In this document: piece after piece, positions 24,150 through 36,410 of the stretch
How the letters are laid out: each line of letters opens with the position of its first letter
Numbering within the stretch: the stretch's first letter is position 1
Origin: Prinsepia uniflora
Lineage: Eukaryota; Streptophyta; Magnoliopsida; Rosales; Rosaceae
Reading direction: 5' to 3'
Assembly: GCA_032719365.1 (NCBI GenBank)
Contig: CM064876.1
Location: 63,669,864-63,733,863, forward strand
DNA: 64,000 bases
The notes under the pieces: generated by a model
What the model was told of the DNA's origin: nothing
What the model saw: the letters and a program-made list of their open reading frames with translations, nothing else
The model's database searches: none
Program-made: the position numbers and the translations under genes

Positions 24150-27007
24150 TGACAGGACCCGTCCCCGAAGGACATAGATAACCGCGCCCGGTCCTGCTCC
24201 CGTCTGACAAGTCAGCTGAAATTCCGAAGTTACCCTCAGCACTTGCCAAACAAGGGATAACCGCACCTGTGCCCACTCATGCCCCCACCTCTTGAATAGC
24301 CTCGACCATCGCGCCATGACCTGGAGGGTCAATAAAATAGAAAAGGTGTGAGTGGACAAAAATAAAAGTTTAGAAATACATTTATCAAAAGACATTCCTA
24401 CCCTCCAGTTTCGCAAACATGCATGCATATCATAAATCATGAGTAAAGTAAATCTGGGCATAACCGTTCATAAAGCACAAATCATGAACAATAAAAACCA
24501 CGACACTCATTTCCATATCCAATCTCATATAGTCACGTTATCCCTGCAACGCGTGCAAATCAATAGGCTCAAGGACCACTCAAAATCCGAGCATCCGCCG
24601 CTGTGAACAGATCACTAGCCGGCAATCCAGATCGTCGTGAACACATCACCGAACGATCTCCACATAATCCAACACATCTGATCTGAGTCGAGCCTCCCTC
24701 GGTTGCATGGCAACAGACCGTGCTACGTGACCTCTCCGGGGTAAACACTTCCATCCCGGAGGTGAGCGTTATCTCCAGGGTTCATTCCGGGGAAACACAT
24801 TCCCAACCGGAAGCCCTAATATCCACAATATATCATCATCATGAAAACTAGTGAAAAACAGTTGCGTTTGAAATCAAAACCATTTTCAATACAGGGTCTC
24901 AGCCCAAAACATAATCCATAAAATCCATAAATCCAGAGTCCCAATTTCATAAATCCGAAAACCATCAATATCATCATGTAATCGCATGAAAATACTAATC
25001 CAATCAAAATCACATTTCCATTGGGTCTCACGCCCAACATATCAATTTCACACAAATCCGCGTAACCGCAACCTTAGTTTCCATTCATAAATCCATAAGC
25101 AATATCCAGAAAACATTACAAATTCATCAAATCAATTTCCCGACTCATAACCTGAGTCAAAACCAATCACAAATCCCGGGCCTTCGCCCAACACAGTAAT
25201 ATCCGGGTTTTCTCGAAAATCGTGCCCAAAAGCATATAAAATAATATAATATTTCCAAAATCCGGAAATCATCATATCGAAACATCAATCATACCAAATC
25301 ATTTCAAATAATATCATAAAGCATTTAAAACATATATGCATGCATTCAGGGTAGAAAACAAAAGTCCACTTATACACCGTCCTTATCGCTCGCTTTCCGA
25401 GCTGCATGTTTTTCAGAAATTTCCAGAAGTCACCATTCCTGTCCAAAATCATTATCCAGGGTCACTAACATCTCAATATACCTCATATAATTTCCCCCAA
25501 TTTTTCTGGAATTTAAATACGTATTTTAAACATAATATAAACCTTCGGACCCTCGAAACACTATCGAAACTGTGTTCGTTTTCCTCGAAACCAGTGCCAA
25601 AATGTTTGTTGCATTAAATAGGACAAGTTTCATGTTGAACTCACCTTGGGATTCCCACTCACGTGCCCCCACGCGCCGGCGCAAGCGCCTGCGCGTGAGT
25701 CCACGCGCTGCTACAGTAACCACCACTGTTCATCTTTTCGACTCGGTTGCCTGGTAAACGGGTCCTTCAACCCGCGATGCAACCCGTTCCAAACTCCATC
25801 AATTCTGCATAATTTTCATCAATTAAAACGGCTAATCTCATCGTTTTAATACGAATTAAGGTTCTGTGGCATCAATTATATCCATAGTTGGCCTAAACTA
25901 ATCCAACTTAATACAAACGGTCGAAAGCTGTTCATCGTCTGATTTCATCAATTCAGCATTCAATCCTTCAATTGATGAGTCATCAGCATCGTGGCCTTAT
26001 TTTCAAGATGTTTTTTTTAACTCATCTACAAAAGATTGGACCTCTAATTACCTGAACTCAGCCGAGGTATGTCCAAACTGTTGCAGGCCCAGTTCTTGAT
26101 CAATTCGTGACCAACTCTCTTCGATTTTGATCTCAGTCGACTCGTCTTAGGTCCAGTAAGCTCACCCAAACATTTATTTGCATCAATTAAGCCTCCAATG
26201 CAAAATTCAATCCTAAATTATCAATTCAAAGTTTCGGGTATTTTTCTGATTTCAGCTGGGTTCGAAGCCCATCACTCATCTTTCAATATCCTCTCAATTG
26301 TCTCTTTGAATTTCACTTAATTCCCCACAAACCCAGCCAATGAATTTCATGTTTCACCTGTGATCAAGTATGGTTTCTTTCTCTGTTTTTCCTAAAACGT
26401 ACACACTCTTCAATTGTAACCACACCGCCCAAATCGATTTGCATCATTAATTTAAGCCACTAATTAGTAGATTAAAGTGACACATGTCACTCAGTGGCAA
26501 TATCAGGCTCAATTTCCACAATTCCAGGTGTCTACTGCTTGATGAAAACAGTAGTGAATCAGCCATCATAGCACAGTTACTAATTTGCCCCTGCCCTGCC
26601 AAATTACCAAAATACCCTTCATATATCTAGACCCATAACCTTCACATCCGAACTTCGATTGACGCATGCCACCTGTCTACGAATTCAGCGTCTCGAGACC
26701 TACCCAACGGTATTGACGGAAAGTCCAAACACGATCCCGATCAAAAAGTCAACAAATGGCCCCTCTTTAACCAATTTACCGAATTACTCTTAAACTTCCG
26801 AACCTCATAACTTTCTCCTCGAATGTCGGAATCGGGCGTGCCACCTGTCTATGAACTCGTGACATCTCGAACTACGTCACAGTCATCGGTCAAAGTTCGT
26901 TTGACCATTCGAACCAAAAGTCAACTGTTCGCCCAATTCCAGGGGCAAAATCATCATTTCCTTCAAATTTTCCAAATTTTCCTTTTTCGACTTTCCGGGT
27001 TGTTACA
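24150..27007 (-). mobile_element. Solo LTR nested in reverse transcriptase of G1, TSD AAGGG
   Basis: The minus-strand termini are TGTAACAACCCGG at 27007 and ...GGGTCCTGTCA at 24150, 2858 bp apart. A perfect duplication AAGGG lies at 24145-24149 and 27008-27012. The disrupted frame resumes in register after removal of the LTR and one repeat (SKDAR before, AYEKHL after), so the insertion point is exact. This LTR is closely related to the one at 1-1992. Confidence 0.93.
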
Positions 27008-28656
27008 AAGGGCATATGAGAAACACCTAAGGTTGGTGTTGGCAAGGTTGAGGAAGGCTCAGTTGTTCGCTAAGTTCAGCAAGTGTCAATTCTGGTTGAA
27101 CAGTGTTGGCTTTTTAGGCCATGTGATTTCAGTGGAGGGGATCAGTGTGGACCCCCAAAAGACAGAAGCAATCACAAATTGGGAACAACCTAAGACTGTG
27201 ACTGAGATACGAAGCTTCTTGGGGTTAGCAGGGTATTACAGACCTTTTGTGGAAGGCTTCTCTACTATTGCAGCACCTTTGACCCGCCTAACGAGAAAAG
27301 GGGTTAACTTCGTTTGGATCGAACTTTGTGAAAATAGCTTTCAGGAACTGAAGGAAAAGTTTACCACTGCTCATGTTTTGGCTTTACCTAGTGATGGCAG
27401 AGAGTTTTTGGTTTATAGTGATGCATCCTTACAGGGTCTGGGATATGTGTTGATGCAGCACGGGAGAGTTATAGCTTATGCCTCCCGACAGTTGAAGACA
27501 CACGAGGTGAACTATCCGACTCATGACTTGGAGCTAGCAACAGTGGTGTATGCTCTAAAGATTTGGAGGCACTACCTTTACGGGGAGACATGTAAGATTT
27601 ATACTGATCACCAGAGTTTAAAGTAAATTTTCACTCAGAAGGAGTTGAATTTGCGACAGAGAAGGTGGTTGGAGCTAATTAAAGACTATGCCTGCACCAT
27701 TGAGTACCACCCCCGGAAAAGCGAATGTTGTGGCTGACGCCTTGAGTAGGAAGGCGATTGGTTCTGTTGCCCACCTGCGTATGATCTACTTACCGTTGCT
27801 AGTGGAACTCCGACGGGCCGGAGTTAGTCTTGGTATGGATGATGATGGAGCCCTTTTAGTGAGCTGTCACGTGAGGCCTTTACTGTTGGATCGGATCCAC
27901 GATGCCCAACTTAGTGACGTAACTCTACATCGCATCAGATTGGGAGTCGAAGCCGGGGAAAGACAGGATTTCTCTATCTGAGACGACGGTACGGTGTTGA
28001 AATAGTGTCGATTGTGTGTGCCAGAGGATACGACACTGAGGACAGAGATACTGGAGAAAGCCCACAGTTCGGCCTATGCTATGCATCAGGGGGGAACCAA
28101 AATGTATCGAACACTTCGAGAATATTACTGGTGGGCAGGAATGTAACGAGAAATTTCGGACTTCGTAAGTCGATGTTTGATCTGCCAACAGGTGAAAGCT
28201 GAAAGACAGAGACCTTATGGACCCCTGTAGTCCCTTCCAATTCCCGAGTGGAAGTGGGACCATATTACCATGGACTTCGTGTTTAAGTTACCAACTTCCC
28301 GAAGTGGATTTGATGGTGTTTGGGTAATCGTGGATCGCCTTACTAAGTCAACGCACTTCCTACCTGTGCGCGAAATCTTTAAGCCCAAATGACTGGCACA
28401 GTTGTTTATTGATGAAATAGTCTGATTGCATGGTACTCTAGAGTCGATTGTGTCAGACCGAGATCCGCAGTTTACCTCGAGGTTTTGGCAGAGTTTGCAG
28501 AGAGCCCTTGGTAAGAGATTGCATTTCAGCACGACGTTTCACCCTCAAACGGATGGGCAGTCAGAGAGAACCATCCAGATTTTGGAAGACATGATGAGAG
28601 CTTGTGTGTTATAGTTCCAGGGCAATTGGGATGCCTACTTGCCCTTGATGGAGTTT

Positions 28657-28996
28657 TGACAGGACCCGTCCCAATCCCACTGGGACCACCCGGGGACGTG
28701 ACCCGCTCCCGTCTGACAATGACTCTAAACATACCAAAATTACCCTTAAAGAAAAACCGAATACTTAAATAGATAGATAACGTACAACTACAGTGTTTAA
28801 AGCGATACTGTCAGACAAGGGAAAGTAAAGTACAACATGTGAGCACACTAGTCAGAGTACATTTATTCGGTGCTCAACCTACCCACAAGTGGGTGTACAG
28901 GTGCACAGCTAGGCAAAATAAACCTCTGCCTCCTCCTCCGGGTCCTCCTCCTCTATTTCCGTGTCAGGGTCGAGCCACGATGGCCCGAGAATCCCA
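28657..28996 (-). mobile_element. LTR end fragment in the integrase region of G1
   Basis: It starts with TGACAGGACCCGTCCC at 28657, the inverted 3' terminus of the large LTR family, and runs about 340 bp in parallel with 29081-29420. It then stops in the middle of LTR sequence. About 80 bp of the expected integrase coding sequence is missing at this point (LMEF before, YGRQCRTP type after). It is probably the residue of a larger insertion followed by deletion. No target duplication is visible. Confidence 0.65.
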
Positions 28997-29080
28997 AGTG
29001 TGGGCGACAGTGCAGAACACCTTTGTGCTGGACCGAGATTGGGGAGAGGGCTTTGTTAACACCAGAACTTATGGACGTAA

Positions 29081-31927
29081 TGACAGGACCCGCCCCGATC
29101 CCCCTGGGACCACTAGGGGACGTGCCCTGCTCCCGTCTGACACCCGACCTCAAAATACCAAAATTACCCCTAGGAAATCAAATGCATAAAGGACATCCAA
29201 ATTTAAGTCATACATAACCCAACACACAAACGTCAAACATAATATCCGAATACAAATAGTGTCAGACAAGGGATAGTTCCCGAATACAGTTTATTGAGCA
29301 CGACTCTAGACACTCTACGTGCCAACCTACCCAGCAGTAGGGTTCAGGTGCGCAACGTAAACCTATGCCTCTTCCTCGGGATCCTCCTCCTCAATAGCAC
29401 CACCTGGAGGGGTAGTAAAACAACAAGGGTGAGTGGGCCGAAACTCAAGGTTTACAAAATAGTTTACCATCTCGAAAACATATAGATTTTCCCCTCCGTT
29501 TTCCGAAAAGCATGCATCAGTATCAAAAGCCACAAAATCATATAATCATAAGCAGAATAATATCAACATAATATAATCTCAGTCACTGCACTATACATCC
29601 CAACCCTGACATCCCAGATGTCCGACGTCCCAGACGCCCAATAAGGTCACAGTCCCAAGGCTACGCGTGCCACCCGGGGTCTCAATCCCGAGTCCAGATC
29701 CCGAACCAAGTCCGAGTACGGCATTCTAGATGCCTGACGTCCCAGACGTCCAATAGTAGCAATCCTGCTCCTGAGTCACTCTACGGTCCGGTCCCTCCGT
29801 AGAATGACTCCTCACAGGCAATGCGTTGTGACCACTCCGGGGTATCTACATCCGGAGGAGACAGAATCCTAGGGTAGATCTATACAGTGCAGTACCAAAG
29901 ATAAATATCGAAATCCATATAATATACATGACTCAAAACCGTGCATAATCAACCAGACGGGTCTCATGCCCAAACATCGTAATACGTGCCATAATATCAT
30001 ACTCAGGATAAATAGATACTTTTGCTTGAATCACATATAGATATAATAGAAAGTAAAACAGTTATGCATGCCGAGGTTTAGTGAAATCAAAGGCCCACTC
30101 ACAGTACAATCCCGCTGCAATCCCGAGCGTAAAACTCGTCCAAGTGCTAAAGTACGATTCCTGTCATGTCCCAAGCATACGTAAAGGTCACTTTAAGTCC
30201 CTACTAAACAACTAAGAAACCCTAGACTGAAACCGGCCCGGGAAAGCCGTCCGAACACGCTTCCCAAGGCTTCAAACCCTAATTTGACCAACCTATCGAT
30301 CTCCGATCGACACGAAACCACCGCCATTGGATTCGTATCGTCGAAACCTTGAAAATGGTCCTGGTCCCACACAAAACACTATTCACATGCACCCCCACGC
30401 ACCTGGTCAACTCTCTAGTCAACCCTGCTACAGTACTACTGACGTCAGCATGACGTCACTACTGACGTCATCACTAACAGTGTCAGAGGACACGTGTCAG
30501 CAGCCCATTGGTCCCTGATCTGACTATTTTATGACATGATGTTGTCATCATGACGTCACTGCTGATGTCAGCATGATGACGTCATCAGCTACAGTAACCG
30601 GGTCTGGGAACCGGGTCACCGCAGACCCACGGTTCAACCCGATCAGTTCTCATCAACCCGACCACCATTTTTGGTGAGAATTGGTCTGATGGACTCATCA
30701 CAACATGTTCTATGGTTCTGTGCAATCGAAACAAGACCTTAGGTTCAAGAAGTCACCTGAAAATCGACGGGAAGACTGGCTGCCGGCTCTGGTCGTCTGC
30801 TCCGGCGAGACGTCGAGTTTCCAGCCACGGGTCTTGGTCCAAAATGGTCGTCTAGGTCCCCTAGGTATGTCTCAAAAGCAACCAAACAATTTTAACGTAA
30901 AAAACAAACGTTTCGAGACAGGGAAGAAAATCGGTGTCTCTCGGGTTTCTGAGCTTACCGCCGCTGTGTCGCCGCCGTGGCCCGTCCAGTCAGGGTCTGA
31001 GTCGTCCTATGGTTCCAGTGATGTTAGCTCTAAGTTGTTTCGGGTCCAGGTGAGGTGGTTTGGAAGGTTGGGCAGTGTCGGGTTGTTTGGTTTCCTTTCG
31101 GGTCTGGGAGGTTTCCCGGCCGTGCAGGGCGGCCGTGGTGGTGGTGGCCGTGTTTGGTGAAGGTGGTGGGTGGTCTGGTGGTATCTGATGTGTGGGTTGA
31201 GACTGAGAGATGGTGGAGTGTTTGTTCAAAGGGTGAGAGTGTTACACGGGTTTGAGAGGAATGAAAATGAAAGTGTGAGGAAGTGAATATCTGATGGTTT
31301 AAACAGAATGAGCAGATGAGATCAAGGGCCAGGATTGATTCTGAGCTTAGAAATCAATGGTGAGGATTTGAGGAGAGAAAATTAATTAATTAAGCAAATG
31401 GCCAACACAGATCCTTGATTTAGGGAATGTAGGGGATGAGTGACACGTGTCACTCATCCAAGGGTCCAGATTGATTTGATTAAAGTGATCAGATTCTATT
31501 AATTTAATATTATTTTAATCCGACTCTCGGTTAGTTCGGTTAATCGCGATTACTTCCGTGACTATAACTTTTTCGTCGTACGTCCTATTTTGGCATGCCG
31601 CCTGTCTACGGATTCGTATTGACGCGACCTACATAACGGTCCTTGACCTTCGTCTGTTGGACTTCCCGGGTCAAAAGTCAACATTTGGCCCCTCTTTGAC
31701 CAAATTACCAAAAAACCCCTTGACTTCTGAACGTCACAACTTCTTCCTCGAACGTCGGAATCGAACGTCCCACCTGCCTATGAACTCGTGACGTCCTAAA
31801 CTACGTCACGATCATGGGTCAAAGTCCTAAATATTTCCCGGGGTAAAATTCAACTTTCCCCCCCCCCTCAGGGGCAAAATGGTCATTTTACAATAAAATA
31901 ATAATTACGAAAGTTCGGGTCGTTACA
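29081..31927 (-). mobile_element. 3' LTR of the minus-strand Ty3 element (G2)
   Basis: Minus-strand start TGTAACGACCCGAAC lies at 31927, directly after the polypurine tract, and the end GCGGGTCCTGTCA lies at 29081. Length is 2847 bp. Homology to the LTR at 18030-20734 is clear around 30250-30600, including the TGACGTCA cluster. It inserted into the integrase of G1 at 29080/29081. The matching 5' LTR and second target duplication are missing. Confidence 0.85.
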
Positions 31928-31940
31928 ATCTACCCACCTT
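31928..31940 (-). promoter_or_regulatory. Polypurine tract of element G2
   Basis: The minus strand reads AAGGTGGGTAGAT immediately before the 3' LTR start TGTAAC. It lies between the polyprotein stop (31966-31968) and the LTR, the expected place for the plus-strand primer of reverse transcription. Confidence 0.7.
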
Positions 31941-31965
31941 ACAAAAATTTTGTCCTCGAAATTAC

Positions 31966-34900
31966 TCAAATAAAAAAGGGGTACTGTTCTTTCATCAAGT
32001 CTTCGGGTTCCCACGTCACTTCCTCGACGTCATGGTTCCTCCACAGTACTTTCACCAACCGAATCGTCTTGTTTCTAAAAACCCTGTTTTTCTGATCCAG
32101 AATCTGCACTGGTTTCTCTTCAAAGCTCAGATCAGTCATCAGTTCCACTGGTTGTTCCGGCAAGGCATGTGAATCGTCCCGTAAGTACTTCCGCAACATG
32201 GACACATGGAAAACGTCGTGCACTCTGGCAGGTTCTGGAGGTAATGCCAACCGGTATGCCACTAGTCCAATCCTTCCTGTGATCTCGAACGGTCTAAAGT
32301 AATGTGGACTCAACTTCCCACGTTGGCCAAAACGGACAATTCCTTTCCATGGAGATAACTTGAGGAACACAAAATCTCCAACCTCAAATTCCAAGTCTCG
32401 GATTCGTCGATCAGCATAGCTCTTTTGGCGATCTTGCGCTGCCTTCAATCTTTCCTTGATGATTCGGACTGTTTCCTGGGTCATGTCCATCAAATCCGGC
32501 CCTATTGCTGCTCGCTCTCCTACCTCCATCCAGCAAATAGGTGTCCTGCACTGTCGGCCATACAGTGCCTCGTAGGGTGCCATTCCGATACTTGCCTGAT
32601 AACTGTTGTTGTAAGCAAACTCCATCAATGACAAATGAGTATCCCACGAATCCTGAAACTGCAGTACACAAGACCTCATCATGTCCTCCAGAGTCTGAAT
32701 AGTCCTCTCAGACTGCCCATCGGTCTGTGGGTGGAACGCTGTACTGAAATGTAAGTTTGTACCCAAGGCGTTCTGCAAACTCCGCCAGAACCTAGAAGTG
32801 AAACGCGGATCTCGATCAGACACTATCGACTCCGGCATACCATGAAGTCGAATGTTCTCTTTCACAAACAGCTGAGCCAGTCGGTTTGGCTTAAATGTCT
32901 CCTGTACCGGCAAGAAATGAGCTGACTTGGTCAATCGGTCGACAATCACCCGAACTCCATCGAATCCTCGTTGAGTCTTTGGCAACTTAAAGACAAAATC
33001 CATGGTAATGTGATCCCACTTCCACTCGGGAATCGGAAGTGGTTGCATAGCTCCATACGGTCTCTACCCCTCTGCCTTGACCTGCTGACAGGTCAAACAT
33101 CTGCTCACAAATTCTGCAATATCCTTTTTCATTCCTGCCCACCAATAGTGGTCCTGGAGGGTACGGTACATCTTTGTACCTCCCAGATGCATGGAATAAG
33201 CCGAACTGTGGGCTTCCTCAAGAATTTCTGCCCGTAACTCTGCCACTGCAGGAACACACAAACGGCCCAGTTTCACTAGAGCTCCATCTCTTTGGATAGT
33301 AAAGTCCTGCCTCTCATCCGCTTCGACCTCGATCCTGTAGATACAAAGTGTCGGATCCTCCAATTGTGCCTCGATAATCCAATCGACTAGCACATGTCGT
33401 ACATGAAAACTGGTCAACAAAGCTCCCTGCTCATCCATCCCCAGCATAACTCCAGCTTTTCGGAGTTCCACTAGCAAAGGAAGGTACACCAGCCTCAGGT
33501 GTGCAATCGATCCTGCTGACTTCCTGCTAAGTGCGTCCGCCATGACGTTTGCCTTTCCTGGATGATATTCAATCGTACAATCATAGTCCTTGATTAGTTC
33601 CAACCACCGTCGCTGCCTCACGCTCAGCTCCTTCTGAGTGAACAAATGCTTTAGACTCTGATGATCGGTGAAGATCCTGCAAGTCACCCCGTACAGATAA
33701 TGTCTCCAGATTTTTAAAGCGTTAACCACTACCGCCAACTCTAGATCGTGCGTAGGGTAGTTCAGTTCATGTGTCTTTAGTTGTCTTGATGCATAAGCGA
33801 TAACTCTGCCATGCTGCATCAGCACGCAACCCAAACCTTGTAATGATGTGTCACTGTAGACTTCGAACTCTCCACTGTTATCAGGTAAAGCAAGAACAGG
33901 TGCGGTAGTTAACCGACGTTTTAATTCCTGATAACTCTGCTCACACCGTTCATCCCAAACAAAATTTACTCCTTTCCTGGTCAAACGAGTCAATGGTGCA
34001 GCGATACTAGAGAAGCCCTTAACAAATCTCCGATAATATCCTGCCAAACCAACGAAACTCCGTACCTCAGTCACGGTCGTCGGTCTAGCCTAATTTTTCA
34101 CAGCTTTAGTCTTCTGGGGATCCACACTAATCCCGTATGCTGACACCACATGTCCAAGAAAACCAATGCTGGTTAGCCAAAACTGACACTTACTCAGCTT
34201 GGCGTATAACTGGTTCTGCCTCAGCTTCCCTAACACCGATCGTAAGTGTTTCTCATGAGCCTGAGCACTCCTCGAGTACACTAGGATGTCATCGATGAAC
34301 ACGATCATGAACTTATCCAAATAAGATCGGAAGACCCTATTCATCAGATCCATGAATGCTGCTGGAGCATTCGTCAAGCCGAAAGGCATCACAAGGAACT
34401 CATAATGCCCGTATCTGATCCGAAACGCTGTCTTCGGGACATCCTCCTCAGCAATCTTCAACTGGTGGTAACCAGATCGTAAGTCAATCTTCGAGAAGTA
34501 CTGTGCTCCCCGCAGTTGATCGAAAATATCGTCGATCCTGGGTAAGGGGTACTGGTTCATTACCGTGACCTTGTTGAGCTGTCGATAGTCTACACACAAA
34601 CGGAGGCTCCCCTCCTTCTTCTTCACAAATAACACCGGTGCTCCCCACAGTGATGTACTTGGTCGGATAAATCCCAAATCCACAAACTCCTGCAATTGGG
34701 TTTTCAGCTCCCGCAACTCCGCTGGTGCCATCCGATATGGTGCCTGTGATATAGGTCGTGTGCCAGGAAGTAGTTCAATCGTGAACTCGATCTCCCGATG
34801 TGGTGGTAAGCCAGGCAGATCTTCCGCGAACACATCCGGAAACTCTCACACCACAGGTATATCATCGGTACTCGGAGTATCACTCTGCGTCGTCACAACA

Positions 34901-36396
34901 TGCGCCAGATAACCCTGGCATCCCTTCTGTAGAAGCTTGGTAGCGGCAAGTGAAGAAATTATTTCAGGTAGCGAACCGTCATGCTCTCCCTGAAAAGTAA
35001 CCTCCGGCAAACCCGGACTCCGCAGAATCACTCGCCTACTACAACAGTCGATGAGCGAACCGTGCTCCGTCAACCAATCCATTCCCAAGATAACAACAAA
35101 GTCATGGATATCCATAAGGATTAGATCAGCTAGTAGATCTACATCCTCCACCCTTACTGGGTATCTCCGGATCACCTGATTCACTATGTACACAACGCCC
35201 ATCGGTGTACCAACACCCATCTCACTATCCAAGGCTAACACCTCGCGATCTAACATACCCGCACAACTCTTCGAAATAAAAGAATGGGTAGCCCCAGCAT
35301 CCATTAACACCCGTACAACAAGATTTGAGATATGAAGAGTACATGTAACCACGCCTGGGGCTGACCTCGCCTGCTGCTGAGTCACTGCAAAAATACGAGC
35401 CCTGGGCCCCGCAGTCTGTCCGTGCCCACGCGCGCTACGCTCAGCACCCTGTCCTCGGCCTCCGGTAGCGTTGGAAGCCGAACTCTGTGCAACACTAGCA
35501 CCGTTAGCCTCGTTGTTCCTTGACAACAAAGGGCAATCTCGGGCATAGTGGCCCGCTCCTCCACAAGCAAAACAACTAACTGTCCTCAGTCCATCCCAAG
35601 GCCCTCCTGATGCACCACTCCAAGACTGATGCTGTCCAGAACTGAATCTCGATCCGCCCCTCTGAGAGCCCCCATGTCGACCTGACCAGCCACGACCACG
35701 TAAAGATGAGGGTGCTCCTCGATAATTTCCCCCCTTAGAGATCTTCGGGCCGGTTGGTCCCGGATGTGGACGATCCCGGCGCTGCCCCTCGCCTGATGAT
35801 TGTTGCGCCTGGTGTGCCGCCATACTGGCCTCAACACGAACTGCAGCGTCGACCATGTCCCTCAGAGTCGCATAGCTGGTAGCCGTCACACTTGCCCGTA
35901 ACTCGCCTCGGAGTCTCAGCTCAAATCTTTGACATTTTTCCTCCTCAGTACTCACAAAAGCTGCCGCAAAATGGGAAAGCTTCTCGAAAGTTTGCTCGTA
36001 CTCTGCCACAGACATATCTCCCTGCTCCAGCCGCAGGAACTCTGCCTCTCGTGCCACGTGAAATGATCGCGGGTAGTACTGATCTAAGAATCGGGCACGA
36101 AAGACCTCCCATGTGGTGGTGTGGACAGACCACCCTGACATCTCAAGATCATGCCACCACTGATAAGCTCCGCCTTCCAGTAAGAAGGCCGCCAATGTCA
36201 CCCGCTCGCCGGGTGGGCAGTGCATCACGGTGAAGATTTTTTCCCATTTCGCAATCCACTCATGGGCATCCTCGGGGTTTGATCCCCCGTTGAAAGGTGT
36301 GGCTCCCAACCTTTGAGCCCGCTCAATGCTAGCGCATTCCATCTCTCTCTAAAATTCCTCATCGGTTCGTGCTTGAGGAATTCTCCTTGGAGGCAT
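31966..36396 (-). pseudogene. Ty3 gag-pol polyprotein with stops only, minus strand (element G2)
   Basis: One reading frame runs from ATG 36396 (MPPRRIPQ) to the stop at 31966-31968, about 1476 codons, broken only by stops at 36349-36351 (TAG), 34846-34848 (TGA), 34090-34092 (TAG) and 33064-33066 (TAG); no frameshift is seen. In order: gag, CCHC knuckle CFACGGAGHYARDC (about 35570-35530), protease DAGATHSF (about 35308-35280), reverse transcriptase with FIDDILVYS (about 34299-34273), RNase H (TDHQSLK near 33655), integrase with the zinc-binding segment ending CLTCQQ, then MDFVFK, SDRDPRF and DGQSERT, and a C-terminal TWEPEDL chromodomain-like tail near 31990. The long LTR and tail suggest a Tekay/Del-type chromovirus (inference). 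The downstream ATG at 36342 follows the first stop. It is inactive as it stands. Confidence 0.88.
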
Positions 36397-36410
36397 AACC
36401 CACTGTTAAG

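Larger units (their letters stand above)
22235..29080 (+). pseudogene. Broken Ty3 gag-pol polyprotein, plus strand (element G1)
   Basis: The pieces are 22235-24149, 27008-28656 and about 28997-29080. Order of domains: gag (WWYTLELSGW at the truncated start), CCHC knuckle CYTCGETGHVSRGC (about 22835), aspartic protease with DPGATHSF (about 23107), reverse transcriptase with FIDDILVYS (about 24110), RNase H (about 27410-27625), and integrase with MDFV, SDRDPQF and DGQSERT (28270-28590), ending in GRQCRTP (about 29003). In-frame stops lie at about 22814, 23162 and 27623; a frameshift occurs near 27713 and at least six more stops follow. A solo LTR splits reverse transcriptase and an LTR fragment splits integrase. 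Neither of its own LTRs is present: the left end is broken at 22234 and the right end is cut by the next element at 29081. It is of the same broad Ty3 lineage as the minus-strand element, probably a chromovirus. Confidence 0.85.
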
